64,000 nucleotides of DNA from Ptiloglossa arizonensis. Its lineage: Eukaryota > Arthropoda > Insecta > Hymenoptera > Colletidae. Position numbers and translations under genes: made by a program. Below the pieces are notes generated by a model. That model saw only the letters and a list, made by a program, of their open reading frames with translations, had not been told where the DNA came from and searched no databases. The stretch spans positions 868,001 through 932,000 of the forward strand of contig NW_027478533.1 in the NCBI RefSeq assembly GCF_051014685.1, read 5' to 3'. This document shows positions 35,415 through 49,051 of this stretch, in pieces; positions within the stretch are counted from its first letter, which is position 1, and each line of letters opens with the position of its first letter.

Positions 35415-36520
35415 CTGTTGCATCTGAAAGTAGAAACTCGCCCGATTACAACGGTATGTGTATTTTTTCCCTAGGCCATTCTGGTTAAGCGTTTGGAGCA
35501 GCAGAATTGCGAAAAATTTTTTGCCTTCTCAACCATTTCTTGGCTTCAAACTGCCATATCTCGCGAACGGATGGACCGAACCCAAAAATTCTTATTGCAT
35601 CTGAAAGTATAAACTCGCTTGACTACAGCGGTATGTGTATTTTTTCCCTAGGGCATTCTGGTTAAGCGTTTGGATCAGCAGAATTGCGAAAAATTGTATG
35701 CCTTCTCAACCATTTCTTTGCTTCAAACTCCCATATCTCGCGAACGGATAGACCTAACCCAAAAGTTCCTGTTGCGTGTGAAAGTAGAAACTCTCCCGAT
35801 TACAACGGTATGTGTATTTTTTACCTAGCCCATTCTGGTTAAGCGTTTGGCGCAGCAGAATTGCGAAAAATTTGTTGTCTTCTCAACCATTTCTTAGCTT
35901 CAAAGTCCCATATCTCGCGAACGGATTGACCAAACCCAAAAATTCCTGCTGCGTCTGAAAGTAGAAACTCGCCCGATTACAGCGGTATGTGTATTTTTTC
36001 CCTGCGCAATTCTGGTTAAGCGTTTGGAGCAGCAGAATTGCGAAAAAGTTTTTGCCTTCTCAACCATTTCTTGGCTTCAAACTCCCATATCTCGCGAACG
36101 GATTGACCAAACCCAGAAGTTCCTGCTGCGTCTGAAAGTAGAAACTCACCCGATTACAACGATATGCGTATTTTTTCCCTAGGCCATTCTGGTTAAGCGT
36201 TTGGAGCAGCAGAATTGCGAAAAATGTTTTGCCTTCTCAACCATTTCTTGGCTTCAAACTCCCATATCTCGCGAACGGATTGACCTAACCCAAAAATTCC
36301 TACTGCATCTGAAAGTAGAAACTCGCCCGATTACAACGGTATGTGTATTTTTTCCCTAGGCCATTCTGGTTAAGCGTTTGGAGCAGCAGAAGTGCGAAAA
36401 ATTTGTTGTCTCCTTAACCATTTCTTAGCTTCAAACTCCCATATCTCGCGAACGGATTGACCTAACCCAAAAATTCCTGTTGCATCTGAAAGTAGAAACT
36501 CGCCCGATTACAACGGTATG
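35391..36520 (+). repeat. Block repeated at offset 6017 bp (copy 1)
   Basis: It matches 41408-42537. Shared rare forms are catttctttgc, gaaactctcccg, tttttacctagccc, tttggcgcagcag, ccctgcgcaa and gaaaaagttttt. Confidence 0.85.
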
Positions 36521-37061
36521 TGTATTTTTTCCCTAGGCCATTCTGGTTAAGCGTTTGGAGCAGCAGAATTGCGAAAAATTTTTTGCCTTCTCAACCATTT
36601 CTTGGCTTCAAACTCCCATATCTCGCGAACGGATTGACCTAACCCAAAAATTCCTACTGCATCTGAAAGTAGAAACTCGCCCGATTACAACGGTATGTGT
36701 ATTTTTTCCCTAGGCCATTCTGGTTAAGCGTTTGGAGCAGCAGAATTGCGAAAAATTTTTTGCCTTCTCAACCATTTCTTGGCTTCAAACTCCCATATCT
36801 CGCGAACGGATTAACCAAACCCAGAAGTTCCTGCTGCGTCTGAAAGTAGAAACTCACCCGATTACAACGATATGCGTATTTTTTCCTAGGCCATTCTGGT
36901 TAAGCGTTTGGAGCAGCAGAATTGCGAAAAATGTTTTGCCTTCTCAACCATTTCATGGCTTCAAACTCCCATATCTCGCGAACGGATTGAACTAACCCAA
37001 AAATTCCTATTGCATCTGAAAGTAGAAACTCGCCCGATTACAACGGTATGCGTATTTTTTC

Positions 37062-40000
37062 TCTAGGCCATTCTGGTCAAGCGTTTGAAGCAGCAGAATA
37101 GCGAACAATTTTTTGCCTTCTCAACCATTTCTTGGCTTCAAACTCTCATATCTCGCGAACGGATTGACCTAACCCAAAAATTCCTGTTGCGTCTGAAAGT
37201 AGAAACACGCCCGATTACGACGGTATGTGTATTTTTTCCCTAGGCCATTCTGGTCAAGCGTTTGAAGCAGCAGAATAGCGAACAATTTTTTGCCTTCTCA
37301 ACCATTTCTTGGCTTCAAACTGCCATATCTCGCGAACGGATTGACCTAACCCAAAAATTCCTGTTGCGTCTGAAAGTAGAATCTCGCCCGATTACAACGG
37401 TATGTGTATTTTTTCCCTAGGCCATTCTGGTTAAGAGTTTGGAGCAGCAGAATAGCGAAAAATTGTTTGCATTCTCAACCATTTCTTGGCTTCAAACTCC
37501 CATATCTCGCGAACGGATTGACATAACCCAAAAATTCCTGTTGCGTGTGAAAGTAGAAACTCGCCCGATTACAACGGTATGTGTATTTTTTCCCTAGCCC
37601 ATTCTGGTTAAGCGTTTGGAGCAGCAGAAGTGCGAAAAATTTGTTGTCTTCTTAACCATTTCTTAGCTTCAAACTCCCATATCTCGCGAACGGATTGACC
37701 TAACCCAAAAATTCCTACTGCATCTGAAAGTAGAAACTCGCCCGATTACAACGGTATGTGTATTTTTTCCCTAGGCCATTCTGGTTAAGCGTTTGGAGCA
37801 GCAGAAGTGCGAAAAATTTGTTGTCTCCTTAACCATTTCTTAGCTTCAAACTCCCATATCTCGCGAACGGATTGACCTAACCCAAAAATTCCTGTTGCAT
37901 CTGAAAGTAGAAACTCGCCCGATTACAACGGTATATGTATTTTTTCCCTAGGCCATTCTGATTAAGCGTTTGGAGCAGCAGCATTGCGAAAAATTTTTTG
38001 CCTTCTCAACCATTTCTTGGCTTTAAACTCCCATATCTCGCGAACGGATTGACCAAACCCAGAAGTTCCTGCTGCGTCTGAAAGTAGAAACTCACCCGAT
38101 TACAACGATATGCGTATTTTTTCCCTAGGCCATTCTGGTTCAGCGTTTGGAGCAGCAGAATTGCGAAAAATGTTTTGCCTTCTCAACCATTTCATGGCTT
38201 CAAACTCCCATATCTCGCGAACGGATTGACCTAACCCAAAAATTCCTGTTGCATCTGAAAGTAGAAACTCGCCCGATTACAACGGTATGTGTATTTTTTC
38301 CCTAGGCAATTCTGGTTAAGCGTTTGAAGCAGCAGAATTGCCAAAAATTTTTTGCCTTCTCAACCATTTTTTGGCTTCAAACTCCCATATCTCGCGAACG
38401 GATTGACCTAACCCAAAAATTCCTATTGCATCTGAAAGTAGAAGCTCGCCCGATTACATCGGTATGTGTATTTTTTCCCTAGGCAATTCTGGTTAAGCGT
38501 TTGGAGCAGCAGAATTGCGAAAAATTTTTTGCCTTCTCAACCATTTCTTGGCTTCAAACTCCCATATCTCGCGAACGGATTGACATAACCCAAAAATTCC
38601 TGTTGCGTGTGAAAGTAGAAACTCGCCCGATTACGACGGTATGTGTATTTTTTCCCTAGGCCATTCTGGTCAAGCGTTTGAAGCAGCAGAATAGCGAACA
38701 ATTTTTTGCCTTCTCAACCATTTCTTAGCTTCAAACTGCCATATCTCGCGAACGGATTGACCTAACCCAAAAATTCCTGTTGCGTCTGAAAGTAGAATCT
38801 CGCCCGATTACAACGGTATGTGTATTTTTTCCCTAGGCCATTCTGGTTAAGAGTTTGGAGCAGCAGAATAGCGAAAAATTGTTTGCATTCTCAACCATTT
38901 CTTGGCTTCAAACTCCCATATCTCGCGAACGGATTGACATAACCCAAAAATTCCTGTTGCGTGTGAAAGTAGAAACTCGCCCGATTACAACGGTATGTGT
39001 ATTTTTTCCCTAGCCCATTCTGGTTAAGCGTTTGGAGCAGCAGAAGTGCGAAAAATTTGTTGTCTTCTTAACCATTTCTTAGCTTCAAACTCCCATATCT
39101 CGCGAACGGATTGACCTAACCCAAAAATTCCTACTGCATCTGAAAGTAGAAACTCGCCCGATTACAACGGTATGTGTATTTTTTCCCTAGGCCATTCTGG
39201 TTAAGCGTTTGGAGCAGCAGAATTGCGAAAAATGTTTTGCCTTCTCAACCATTTCATGGCTTCAAACTCCCATATCTCGCGAACGGATTGAACTAACCCA
39301 AAAATTCCTATTGCATCTGAAAGTAGAAACTCGCCCGATTACAACGGTATGCGTATTTTTTCTCTAGGCCATTCTGGTTAAACGTTTGAAGCAGCAGAAT
39401 AGCGAACAATTTTTTGCCTTCTCAACCATTTCTTGGCTTCAAACTCCCATATCTCGCGAACGGATTGACCCAACCCAAAAATTCCTACTGCATCTGAAAG
39501 TAGAAACTCGCCCGATTACAACGGTATGTGTATTTTTTCCCTAGACCATTCTGGTTAAGCGTTTGGAGCAGCAGAATTGCGAAAAATTTTTTGCCTTCTC
39601 AACCATTTCTTCGCTTCAAACTCCCATATCTCGCGAAAGGATTGCCCTAACCCAAAAATTCCTGTTGCATCTGAAAGTAGAAACTCGCCCGATTACAACG
39701 GTATGTGTATTTTTTCCCTAGGCCATTCTGGTTAAGCGTTTGGAGCAGCAGAATTGCGAAAAATTTTTTGCCTTCTCAACCATTTCTTAGCTTCAAACTC
39801 CCATATCTCGCGAACGGATTGACCAAACCCAGAAGTTCCTGCTGCGTCTGAAAGTAGAAACTCGCCCGATTACAACGGTATATGTATTTTTTCCCTAGGC
39901 CATTCTGATTAAGCGTTTGGAGCAGCAGCATTGCGAAAAATTTTTTGCCTTCTCAACCATTTCTTGGCTTCAAACTCCCATATCTCGCGAACGGATTGAC

Positions 40001-41735
40001 CAAACCCAGAAGTTCCTGCTGCGTCTGAAAGTAGAAACTCACCCGATTACAACGATATGCGTATTTTTTCCCTAGGCAATTCTGGTTAAGCGTTTGAAGC
40101 AGCAGCGTTGCCAAAAATTTTTTGCCTTCTCAACCATTTTTTGGCTTCAAACTCCCATATCTCGCGAACGGATTGACCTAACCCAAAAATTCCTATTGCA
40201 TCTGAAAGTAGAAGCTCGCCCGATTACATCGGTATGTGTATGTTTTCCCTAGGCAATTCTGGTTAAGCGTTTGGAGCAGCAGAATTGCGAAAAATTTTTT
40301 GCCTTCTCAACCATTTCTTGGCTTCAAACTCCCATATCTCGCGAACAGATTGACCTAACCCAAAAATTCCTGTTGCGTGTGAAAGTAGAAACTCGCCCGA
40401 TTACAACGGTATGTGTATTTTTTTCCGAGCCCATTCTGGTTAAGCGTTTGGAGCAGCAGAAGTGCGAAAAATTTGTTGTCTCCTTAACCATTTCTTAGCT
40501 TCAAACTCCCATATCTCGCGAACGGATTGACCAAACCCAGAAGTTCCTGCTGCGTCTGAAAGTAGAAACTCGCCCGATTACAACGGTATATGTATTTTTT
40601 CCCTAGGCCATTCTGATTAAGCGTTTGGAGCAGCAGCATTGCGAAAAATTTTTTGCCTTCTCAACCATTTCTTGGCTTCAAACTCCCATATCTCGCGAAC
40701 GGATTGACCAAACCCAGAAGTTCCTGCTGCGTCTGAAAGTAGAAACTCACCCGATTACAACGATATGCGTATTTTTTCACTAGGCCATTCTGGTTAAGCG
40801 TTTGGAGCAGCAGAATTGCGAAAAATGTTTTGCCTTCTCAACCATTTCATGGCTTCAAACTCCCATATCTCGCGAACGGATTGAACTAACCCAAAAATTC
40901 CTATTGCATCTGAAATTAGAAACTCGCCCGATTACAACGGTATGCGTATTTTTTCTCTAGGCCATTCTGGTTAAGCGTTTGAAGCAGCAGAATAGCGAAC
41001 AATTTTTTGCCTTCTCAACCATTTCTTGGCTTCAAACTCCCATATCTCGCGAACGGATTGACCTAACCCAAAAATTCCTGTTGCATCTGAAAGAAGAAAC
41101 TCGCCCGATTACAACGGTATGTGTATTTTTTCCCTAGGCCATTCTGGTCAAGCGTTTGAAGCAGCAGAATAGCGAACAATTTTTTGCCTTCCCAAACATT
41201 TCTTGGCTTCAAACTCCCATATCTCGCAAACGGATTGACCTAACCCAAAAATTCCTACTGCATCTGAAAGTAGAAACTCGCCCGATTACAACGGTATGTG
41301 TATTTTTTCCCTAGGCCATTCTGGTTAAGCGTTTGGAGCAGCAGAATTGCGGAAAATTTTTTGCCTTCTCAACCATTTCTTCGCTTCAAACTCCCATATC
41401 TCGCGAACGGATTGACCTAACCCAAAAATTCCTGTTGCATCTGAAAGTAGAAACTCGCCCGATTACAACGGTATGTGTATTTTTTCCCTAGGCCATTCTG
41501 GTTAAGCGTTTGGAGCAGCAGAATTGCGAAAAATTTTTTGCCTTCTCAACCATTTCTTGGCTTCAAACTGCCATATCTCGCGAACGGATGGACCGAACCC
41601 AAAAATTCTTATTGCATCTGAAAGTATAAACTCGCTTGACTACAGCGGTATGTGTATTTTTTCCCTAGGGCATTCTGGTTAAGCGTTTGGATCAGCAGAA
41701 TTGCGAAAAATTGTATGCCTTCTCAACCATTTCTT
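37062..41735 (+). repeat. Large duplicated block, about 4.7 kb, copy 2
   Basis: Counterpart of 29275-33948. It joins at its right end to a segment that matches 35391-36520, so sequence flanking the source block was rearranged. Confidence 0.9.
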
Positions 41736-42537
41736 TGCTTCAAACTCCCATATCTCGCGAACGGATAGACCTAACCCAAAAGTTCCTGTTGCGTGTGAAA
41801 GTAGAAACTCTCCCGATTACAACGGTATGTGTATTTTTTACCTAGCCCATTCTGGTTAAGCGTTTGGCGCAGCAGAATTGCGAAAAATTTGTTGTCTTCT
41901 CAACCATTTCTTAGCTTCAAAGTCCCATATCTCGCGAACGGATTGACCAAACCCAAAAATTCCTGCTGCGTCTGAAAGTAGAAACTCGCCCGATTACAGC
42001 GGTATGTGTATTTTTTCCCTGCGCAATTCTGGTTAAGCGTTTGGAGCAGCAGAATTGCGAAAAAGTTTTTGCCTTCTCAACCATTTCTTGGCTTCAAACT
42101 CCCATATCTCGCGAACGGATTGACCAAACCCAGAAGTTCCTGCTGCGTCTGAAAGTAGAAACTCACCCGATTACAACGATATGCGTATTTTTTCCCTAGG
42201 CCATTCTGGTTAAGCGTTTGGAGCAGCAGAATTGCGAAAAATGTTTTGCCTTCTCAACCATTTCTTGGCTTCAAACTCCCATATCTCGCGAACGGATTGA
42301 CCTAACCCAAAAATTCCTACTGCATCTGAAAGTAGAAACTCGCCCGATTACAACGGTATGTGTATTTTTTCCCTAGGCCATTCTGGTTAAGCGTTTGGAG
42401 CAGCAGAAGTGCGAAAAATTTGTTGTCTCCTTAACCATTTCTTAGCTTCAAACTCCCATATCTCGCGAACGGATTGACCTAACCCAAAAATTCCTGTTGC
42501 ATCTGAAAGTAGAAACTCGCCCGATTACAACGGTATA
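41408..42537 (+). repeat. Block repeated at offset 6017 bp (copy 2)
   Basis: Counterpart of 35391-36520. Its left part overlaps the end of the 37062-41735 block. Related units recur near 46.7-47.0 and 50.1-50.4 kb. Confidence 0.85.
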
Positions 42538-44984
42538 TGTATTTTTTCCCTAGACCATTCTGATTAAGCGTTTGGAGCAGCAGCATTGCGAAAAATTTTT
42601 TGCCTTCTCAACCATTTCTTGGCTTCAAACTCCCATATCTCGCGAACGGATTGACCAAACCCAGAAGTTCCTGCTGCGTCTGAAAGTAGAAACTCACCCG
42701 ATTACAACGATATGCGTATTTTTTCCCTAGGCCATTCTGGTTAAGCGTTTGGAGCAGCAGAATTGCGAAAAATGTTTTGCCTTCTCAACCATTTCATGGC
42801 TTCAAACTCCCATATCTCGCGAACGGATTGAACTAACCCAAAAATTCCTATTGCATCTGAAAGTAGAAACTCGCCCGATTACAACGGTATGCTTATTTTT
42901 CTCTAGGCCATTCTGGTTAAGCGTTTGAAGCAGCAGAATAGCGAACAATTTTTTGCCTTCTCAACCATTTCTTGGCTTCAAACTCCCATATCTCGCGAAC
43001 GGATTGATCTACCCCAAAAATTCCTGTTGCATCTGAAAGAAGAAACTCGCCCGATTACAACGGTATGTGTATTTTTTCCCTAGGCCATTCTGGTCAAGCG
43101 TTTGAAGCAGCAGAATAGCGAACAATTTTTTGCCTTCTCAACCATTTTTTGGCTTCAAACTCCCATATCTCGCGAACGGATTGACCTAACCCAAAAATTC
43201 CTATTGCATCTGAAAGTAGAAGCTCGCCCGATTACATCGGTATGTGTATTTTTTCCCTAGGCAATTCTGGTTAAGCGTTTGGAGCAGCAGAATTGCGAAA
43301 AATTTTTTGCCTTCTCAACCATTTCTTGGCTTCAAACTCCCATATCTCGCGAACAGATTGACCTAACCCAAAAATTCCTGTTGCATCTGAAAGTAGAAAC
43401 TCGCCCGATTACAACGGTATGTGTATTTTTTCCCTAGGCCATTCTGGTTAAGCGTTTGGAGCAGCAGAAGTGCGAAAAATTTGTTGTCTCCTTAACCATT
43501 TCTTAGCTTCAAACTCCCATATCTCGCGAACGGATTGACCTAACCCAAAAATTCCTGTTGCATCTGAAAGTAGAAACTCGCCCGATTACAACGGTATGTG
43601 TATTTTTTCCCTAGCCCATTCTGGTTAAGCGTTTGGAGCAGCAGAACTGCGAAAAATTTGTTGTCTTCTTAACCATTTCTTAGCTTCAAACTCCCATATC
43701 TCGCGAACGGATTGACCTAACCCAAAAATTCCTACTGCATCTGCAAGTAGAAGCTCGCCCGATTACAACGGTATGTGTTTTTTTTCCCTAGGCCATTCTG
43801 GTTAAGCGTTTGGAGCAGCAGAAGTGCGAAAAATTTGTTGTCTCCTTAACCATTTCTTAGCTTCAAACTCCCATATCTCGCGAACGGATTGACCTAACCC
43901 AAAAATTCCTGTTGCATCTGAAAGTAGAAACTCGCCCGATTACAACGGTATGTGTATTTTTTCCCTAGGCCATTCTGGTCAAGCGTTTGAAGCAGCAGAA
44001 TGGCGAACAATTTTTTGCCTTCCCAACCATTTCTTGGCTTCAAACTCCCATATCTCGCGAACGGATTGACCTAACCCAAAAATTCCTACTGCATCTGAAA
44101 GTAGAAACTCGCCCGATTACAACGGTATGTGTATTTTTTCCCTAGGCCATTCTGGTTAAGCGTTTGGAGCAGCAGAATTGCGGAAAATTTTTTGCCTTCT
44201 CAACCATTTCTTCGCTTCAAACTCCCATATCTCGCGAACGGATTGATCTAACCCAAAAATTCCTGTTGCATCTGAAAGTAGAAACTCGCCCGATTACAAC
44301 GGTATGTGTATTTTTTCCCTAAGCCATTCTGGTTAAGCGTTTGGAGCAGCAGAAGTGCGAAAAATTTGTTGTCTCCTTAACCATTTCTTAGCTTCAAACT
44401 CCCATATCTCGCGAACGGATTGACCTAACCCAAAAATTCCTGTTGCATCTGAAAGTAGAAACTCGCCGGATTACAACGGTATATGTATTTTTTCCCTAGG
44501 CCATTCTGATTAAGCGTTTGGAGCAGCAGCATTGCGAAAAATTGTTTGCCTTCTCAACCATTTCTTGGCTTCAAACTCCCATATCTCGCGAACGGATTGA
44601 CCAAACCCAGAAGTTCCTGCTGCGTCTGAAAGTAGAAACTCACCCGATTACAACGGTATGCGTATTTTTTCTCTAGGCCATTCTGGTTAAGCGTTTGAGG
44701 CAGCAGAATAGCGAACAATTTTTTGCCTTCTCAACCATTTCTTGGCTTCAAACTCCCATATCTCGCGAACGGATTGACCTAACCCAAAAATTCCTGTTGC
44801 ATCTGAAAGAAGAAACTCGCCCGATTACAACGGTATGTGTATTTTTTCCCTAGGCCATTCTGGTCAAGCGTTTGAAGCAGCAGAATGGCGAACAATTTTT
44901 TGCCTTCCCAACCATTTCTTGGCTTCAAACTCCCATATCTCGCGAACGGATTGACCTAACCCAAAAATTCCTACTGCATCTGAA

Positions 44985-45692
44985 AGTAGAAACTCGCCCG
45001 ATTACAACGGTATGTGTATTTTTTCCCTAGGTCATTCTGGTTAAGCGTTTGGAGCAGCAGAATTGCGGAAAATTTTTTGCCTTCTCAACCATTTCTTCGC
45101 TTCAAACTCCCATATCTCGCCAACGGATTGACCTAACCCAAAAATTCCTGTTGCATCTGAAAGTAGAAACTCGCCCGATTAAAACGGTATGTGTATTTTT
45201 TCCCTAGGCAATTCTGGTTAAGCGTTTGAAGCAGCAAAATTGCCAAAAATTTTTTGGCTTCTCAACCATTTTTTGGCTTCAAACTCCCATATCTCGCGAA
45301 CGGATTGACCTAACCCAAAAATTCCTATTGCATCTGAAAGTAGAATCTCGCCCGATTATATCGGTATGTGTATTTTTTCCCTAGGCAATTCTGGTTAAGC
45401 GTTTGGAGCAGCAGAATTGCGAAAAATTTTTTGCCTTCTCAACCATTTCTTGGCTTCAAACTCCCATATCTCGCGAACAGATTGACCTAACCCAAAAATT
45501 CCTGTTGCATCTGAAAGTAGAAACTCGCCCGATTACAACGGTATATGTATTTTTTCCCTAGGCCATTCTGGTTAAGCGTGTGGAGCAGCAGAATTGCGAA
45601 AAAGTTTTTGCCTTCTCAACCATTTCTTGGCTTCAAACTGCCATATCTCGCGAACGGATACACCTAACCCAAAAATTCCTATTGCGTGTGAA
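44985..45692 (+). repeat. 708-bp tetramer, tandem copy 1
   Basis: Four units at exactly 708-bp offset share ctaggtcattc, gcggaaaatt, gcagcaaaattgcc, ttttttggcttc and gattatatcgg. A difference from copy 2 is attaaaacgg near 45181. Confidence 0.85.
45242..45258. other. Perfect 17-bp dyad around an A/T tract
   Basis: gccaaaaa and tttttggc flank one central T. The common monomer has only an imperfect form (gcgaaaaattttttgc). The dyad arose from two changes, gcg to gcc and tgcc to tggc, and is duplicated with the tetramer at 45950-45966. Confidence 0.7.
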
Positions 45693-46447
45693 AGTAGAAA
45701 CTCGCCCGATTACAACGGTATGTGTATTTTTTCCCTAGGTCATTCTGGTTAAGCGTTTGGAGCAGCAGAATTGCGGAAAATTTTTTGCCTTCTCAACCAT
45801 TTCTTCGCTTCAAACTCCCATATCTCGCCAACGGATTGACCTAACCCAAAAATTCCTGTTGCATCTGAAAGTAGAAACTCGCCCGATTACAACGGTATGT
45901 GTATTTTTTCCCTAGGCAATTCTGGTTAAGCGTTTGAAGCAGCAAAATTGCCAAAAATTTTTTGGCTTCTCAACCATTTTTTGGCTTCAAACTCCCATAT
46001 CTCGCGAACGGATTGACCTAACCCAAAAATTCCTATTGCATCTGAAAGTAGAATCTCGCCCGATTATATCGGTATGTGTATTTTTTCCCTAGGCAATTCT
46101 GGTTAAGCGTTTGGAGCAGCAGAATTGCGAAAAATTTTTTGCCTTCTCAACCATTTCTTGGCTTCAAACTCCCATATCTCGCGAACAGATTGACCTAACC
46201 CAAAAATTCCTGTTGCATCTGAAAGTAGAAACTCGCCCGATTACAACGGTATATGTATTTTTTCCCTAGGCCATTCTGGTTAAGCGTGTGGAGCAGCAGA
46301 ATTGCGAAAAAGTTTTTGCCTTCTCAACCATTTCTTGGCTTCAAACTGCCATATCTCGCGAACGGATACACCTAACCCAAAAATTCCTATTGCGTGTGAA
46401 AGTAGAAACTCGCCCGATTACAACGGTATGTGTATTTTTTCCCTAGG
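45693..46447 (+). repeat. 708-bp tetramer, tandem copy 2
   Basis: It follows copy 1 directly and reads attacaacgg near 45889. This tetramer is also the first part of the 19-mer block, where the second 19-mer (49.1 kb on) has it only once. Confidence 0.85.
45950..45966. other. Perfect 17-bp dyad, second copy
   Basis: Same sequence as 45242-45258, carried along by the 708-bp tandem duplication. The matching unit near 49310 reads ttttttgcc and lacks it. Confidence 0.7.
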
Positions 46448-49051
46448 CCATTCTGGTTAAGCGTTTGGAGCAGCAGAATTGCGAAAAATTTTTTGCCTTC
46501 TCAACCATTTCTTGGCTTCAAACTGCCATATCTCGCGAACGGATGGACCTAACCCAAAAATTCTTATTGCATCTGAAAGTATAAACTCGCTTGACTACAG
46601 CGGTATGTGTATTTTTTCCCTAGGGCATTCTGGTTAAGCGTTTGGATCAGCAGAATTGCGAAAAATTGTATGCCTTCTCAACCATTTCTTTGCTTCAAAC
46701 TCCCATATCTCGCGAACGGATAGACCTAACCCAAAAGTTCCTGTTGCGTGTGAAAGTAGAAACTCTCCCGATTACAACGGTATGTGTATTTTTTCCCTAC
46801 CCCATTCTGGTTAAGCGTTTGGCGCAGCAGAATTGCGAAAAATTTGTTGTCTTCTCAACCATTTCTTAGCTTCAAAGTCCCATATCTCGCGAACGGATTG
46901 ACCAAACCCAAAAATTCCTGCTGCGTCTGAAAGTAGAAGCTCGCCCGATTACAGCGGTATGTGTATTTTATCCCTGCGCAATTCTGGTTAAGCGTTTGGA
47001 GCAGCAGAATTGCGTAAAATTTTTTGCCTTCTCAACCATTTCTTGGCTTCAAACTCCCATATCTCGCGAACGGACTGGCCAAACCCAAAAATTCCTATTG
47101 CGTCTGAAAGTAGAAACTCGCCCGATTACAGCGGTATGTGTATTTTATCCCTAGGCCATTCTGGTTAAGCGTTTGGAGCAGCAGAATTGCGAAAAATTTG
47201 TTGTCTTCTCAACCATTTCTTAGATTCAAACTCCCAAATCTCGCGAACGGATTGACGTAACCCAAAAATTCCTATTGCATCTGAAAGTAGAAACTCGCCC
47301 GATTACAACGGTACGTGTATTTTTCCCTTAGGCCATTCTGGTTAAGCGATTGGAGCAGCAGAAGTGCGAAAAATTTATTGTCTTCTCAACCATTTCTTCG
47401 CTTCAAACTCCCATATCTCGCGAAAGGGTTGACCTAACCCAAAAATTTCTATTGCATCTGAAAATAGAAACTCGCGCGATTACAACGGTATGTGTATTTT
47501 TGCCCTAGGCCATTCTGGTTAAGCGTTTGGAGCAGCAGAATTGCGAAAAATTTTTTGCCTTCTCAACCATTTCTTAGCTTCAAACTCCCAAATCTCGCGA
47601 ACGGATTGACGTAACCCAAAAATTCCTATTGCATCTGAAAGTAGAAACTCGCCCGATTACAACGATATGCGTATTTTTTCCCTAGGGCACTCTGGTTAAG
47701 CGTTTGGAGCAGCAGACTTGCAAAAAATGTTTTACCTTCTCAACCATTTCTTGGCTTCAAACTCCCATATCTCGCGAACGGATTGACCTAACCCAAAAAT
47801 TCCTATTGCATCTGAAAGTAGAAACTCGCCCGATTACAGCGGTATTTGTATTTTTTCCCTAGGCAATTCTGGTTAAGCGTTTGGAGCAGCAGAATTGCGA
47901 AAAATTTTTTGCCTTCTCAACCATTTCTTGGCTTCAAACTCCCATATATCGCGAACGGATTGACCTAACCCAAAAATTCCTGTTGCACCTGAAAGTAGAA
48001 ACTCGCCGATTACAACGGCATGTGTGTTTTTTCCCTAGGCCATTCTGGTTAAGCGTTTGGAGCAGCAGAGTAGCGAAAAATTGTTTGCATTCTCTACCAT
48101 TTCTTGGCTTCAAACTCCCATATCTCGCGAACGGATTGACCTAACCCAAAAATTCCTATTGCGTCTGAAAGTAGAAACTCGCCCGATTACAACGGTATGT
48201 ATATTTTTTCCCTAGGCCATTCTGGTTAAGCGTTTGGAGCAGCAGAAGTGCGAAGAATTTGTTGTCTTCTTTTCCATTTCTTAGCTTCAAACTCCCATAT
48301 CTCGCGAACGGATTGACCTAACCCAAAAATTCTTCTTGCATCTGAAAGAAGAAACTCGCCCGATTACAACGGTATGTGTATTTTTTCCCTAGGCCATTCT
48401 GGTTAAGCGTTTGGAGCAGCAGAATAGCGAAAAATTGTTTGCCTTCTCAACCATTTCTTGGCTTCAAACTCCCATATCTCGCGTACGGATTGACCTAACC
48501 CATAAATTCCTGTTGCGTCTGCAAGTAGAATCGCGCCCGATTACAACGGTATGTGTATTTTTTCCCTAGGCCATCCTGGTTAAGCGTTTGGAGCAGCAGA
48601 AGTGCGAAAAATTTTTTGCCTTCTCAACCATTTCTTGGCTTCAAACTCCCATATCACGCGAACGGATTGACCTAACCCAAAAGATCCCGTTGCGTCTGAA
48701 AGTAGAAACTCGCCCGATTACAACGGTATGTGTATTTTTTCCCTAGGCCATTTTAGTTAAGCGTTTGGAGCAGCCGTAGTGCGAACAATTTGTTGTCTTC
48801 TTTACCATTTCTTAGCTTCAAACTCCCATATCTCGCGAACGGATTGACCTAACCCAAAAATTCCTGTTGCATCTGAAAGTAGAAACTCGCCCGATTACAA
48901 CGGTATGTGTATTTTTTCCCTAGGCCATTCTGGTCAAGCGTTTGAAGCAGCAGAATTGCGAACAATTTTTTGCCTTCCCAACCATTTCTTGGCTTCAAAC
49001 TCCCATATCTCGCGAACGGATTGATCTAACCCAAAAATTCCTACTGCATCT

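Larger units (their letters stand above)
45690..48950 (+). repeat. 19-mer HOR, 3362 bp, copy 1
   Basis: It aligns with 49052-52312 at a constant 3362 bp (nineteen monomers less one base). Shared rare units include tatttgtatttt, ttttatccctgcgc, gcgtaaaatt, aaatctcgcgaacgg with gacgtaaccc, aaaatagaaactcgcgcg, cagacttgcaaa, ctcgccgatt with ggcatgtg, tctaccatttc, and ctgcaagtagaatcgc. Differences noticed include cggactggcc/cggagtggcc and ggcatgtgtgttt/ggcatgtgtattt. Confidence 0.88.
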
